Of a DNA stretch of 5,687 nt, positions 5,377 to 5,687 are shown in pieces. Made by a program: the position numbers and the translations under genes. Where the stretch lies: contig PKZC01000303.1 of the NCBI GenBank assembly GCA_003132905.1, forward strand, positions 1 to 5,687, given 5' to 3'. The DNA is from Bryobacterales bacterium. Lineage in GTDB: Bacteria > Acidobacteriota > Terriglobia > Bryobacterales > Bryobacteraceae. The stretch's first letter is position 1; each line of letters opens with the position of its first letter. Below the pieces are notes generated by a model. That model was not told the origin of the DNA, did not search any database, and saw nothing but the letters and a program-made list of their open reading frames with translations.

Positions 5377-5687
5377 ATGCAGACTTATAAAGGCAAAGTA
5401 CTCGTTACAGGCGCCGGCGGATTTATCGGCCATTATCTCACCACTTACTTAGTCAAGCACGGTTACTGGGTGCGGGGCGTCGATATCAAAGAACCCGAAT
5501 ACGCGCCCACGGACGCGCACGAATTCGAACTGCTGGACCTGCGGCGTTTCGATAACGCACTCATAGCCACTCGCGGAATCTCGCATGTTTACGCGCTGGC
5601 GGCCGATATGGGCGGGATTGGATTCATCGAATCCAACAAAGGAATTATCGTCCGGAACAACACGCTGATCAATCTTCACACCATCGA
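5377..5687 (+). CDS. NAD-dependent nucleotide-sugar epimerase (extended SDR, GDP-mannose 3,5-epimerase-like), N-terminal fragment
   Basis: The frame is open from ATG 5377 to the window end and gives the first 103 residues of a family usually about 310-380 residues long. Residues 7-18 (KVLVTGAGGFIG) are the Rossmann G-x-x-G-x-x-G dinucleotide site of extended SDRs, and Asp36 at the end of strand 2 favours NAD over NADP. LLDLR (52-56) and HVYALAA (70-76) are further SDR core motifs. ADMGGIGFIESN (76-87) followed by NNTLIN is strikingly like plant GDP-mannose 3,5-epimerase (ADMGGMGFIQSN), which turns GDP-mannose into GDP-L-galactose and GDP-L-gulose. The catalytic S/T and YxxxK lie beyond the window. 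Bacterial relatives with this motif are often annotated only as NAD-dependent epimerase, and another NDP-sugar substrate is possible. The protein should be cytoplasmic and supply activated sugar for surface polysaccharide. It follows the large secreted hydrolase gene after 52 nt, probably in the same transcript. Superfamily certain; substrate inferred. Confidence 0.88.
   Translation, partial: MQTYKGKVLVTGAGGFIGHYLTTYLVKHGYWVRGVDIKEPEYAPTDAHEFELLDLRRFDNALIATRGISHVYALAADMGGIGFIESNKGIIVRNNTLINLHTI

Noticed and set aside
5228..5452. A + strand reading frame of 74 codons bridging the large gene and the epimerase gene
   Set aside because: It overlaps both real genes out of frame, has no recognisable motif, and the strong GGAGGA site at 5364-5369 serves ATG 5377 in another frame.

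Overview
The window looks like part of a carbohydrate-active and surface-polysaccharide locus from a free-living bacterium. It has three genes, all on the + strand: the 3' end of a GH10-type glycoside hydrolase gene, one very large complete gene (5,019 nt, 1,672 codons) for a secreted multidomain protein, and the 5' end of an NAD-dependent nucleotide-sugar epimerase gene. The moderately GC-rich coding sequence, the GH10 tail variant, the IPT/TIG and putative-Ig arrays, and the C-terminal module seen in many large secreted soil-bacterial proteins together suggest Acidobacteriota. This is inference from protein style; the window holds no marker gene.

Layout: 2-253 is the end of a GH10-like protein with a short beta-rich tail. 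254-305 is a 52-nt spacer with a small GC hairpin and a weak ribosome binding site. 306-5324 encodes, in order, a signal peptide, seven tandem IPT/TIG domains, one putative-Ig (He_PIG-like) domain, a clan GH-A (GH39/PslG-like) TIM-barrel hydrolase with NEP and TES catalytic motifs, a proline-rich linker, and a roughly 500-residue C-terminal module of a widespread but functionally unassigned secreted family. 5325-5376 is a second 52-nt spacer with an imperfect hairpin and a strong Shine-Dalgarno sequence. 5377-5687 is the N-terminal Rossmann half of an extended SDR epimerase most like GDP-mannose 3,5-epimerase.

How they may work together: the same strand and the two short spacers suggest one transcription unit. 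A sugar-nucleotide epimerase beside two glycoside hydrolases, one exported and PslG-like, fits an exopolysaccharide locus in which the hydrolases trim or release the polymer whose precursor the epimerase makes. Plant cell-wall breakdown is the main alternative. The most unusual object is the large protein itself: an active-looking hydrolase placed between an adhesin-like IPT stalk and a second large secreted module. Its first IPT repeats match closely in protein but differ at most synonymous positions. No RNA genes, mobile elements, CRISPR arrays or origins were seen.
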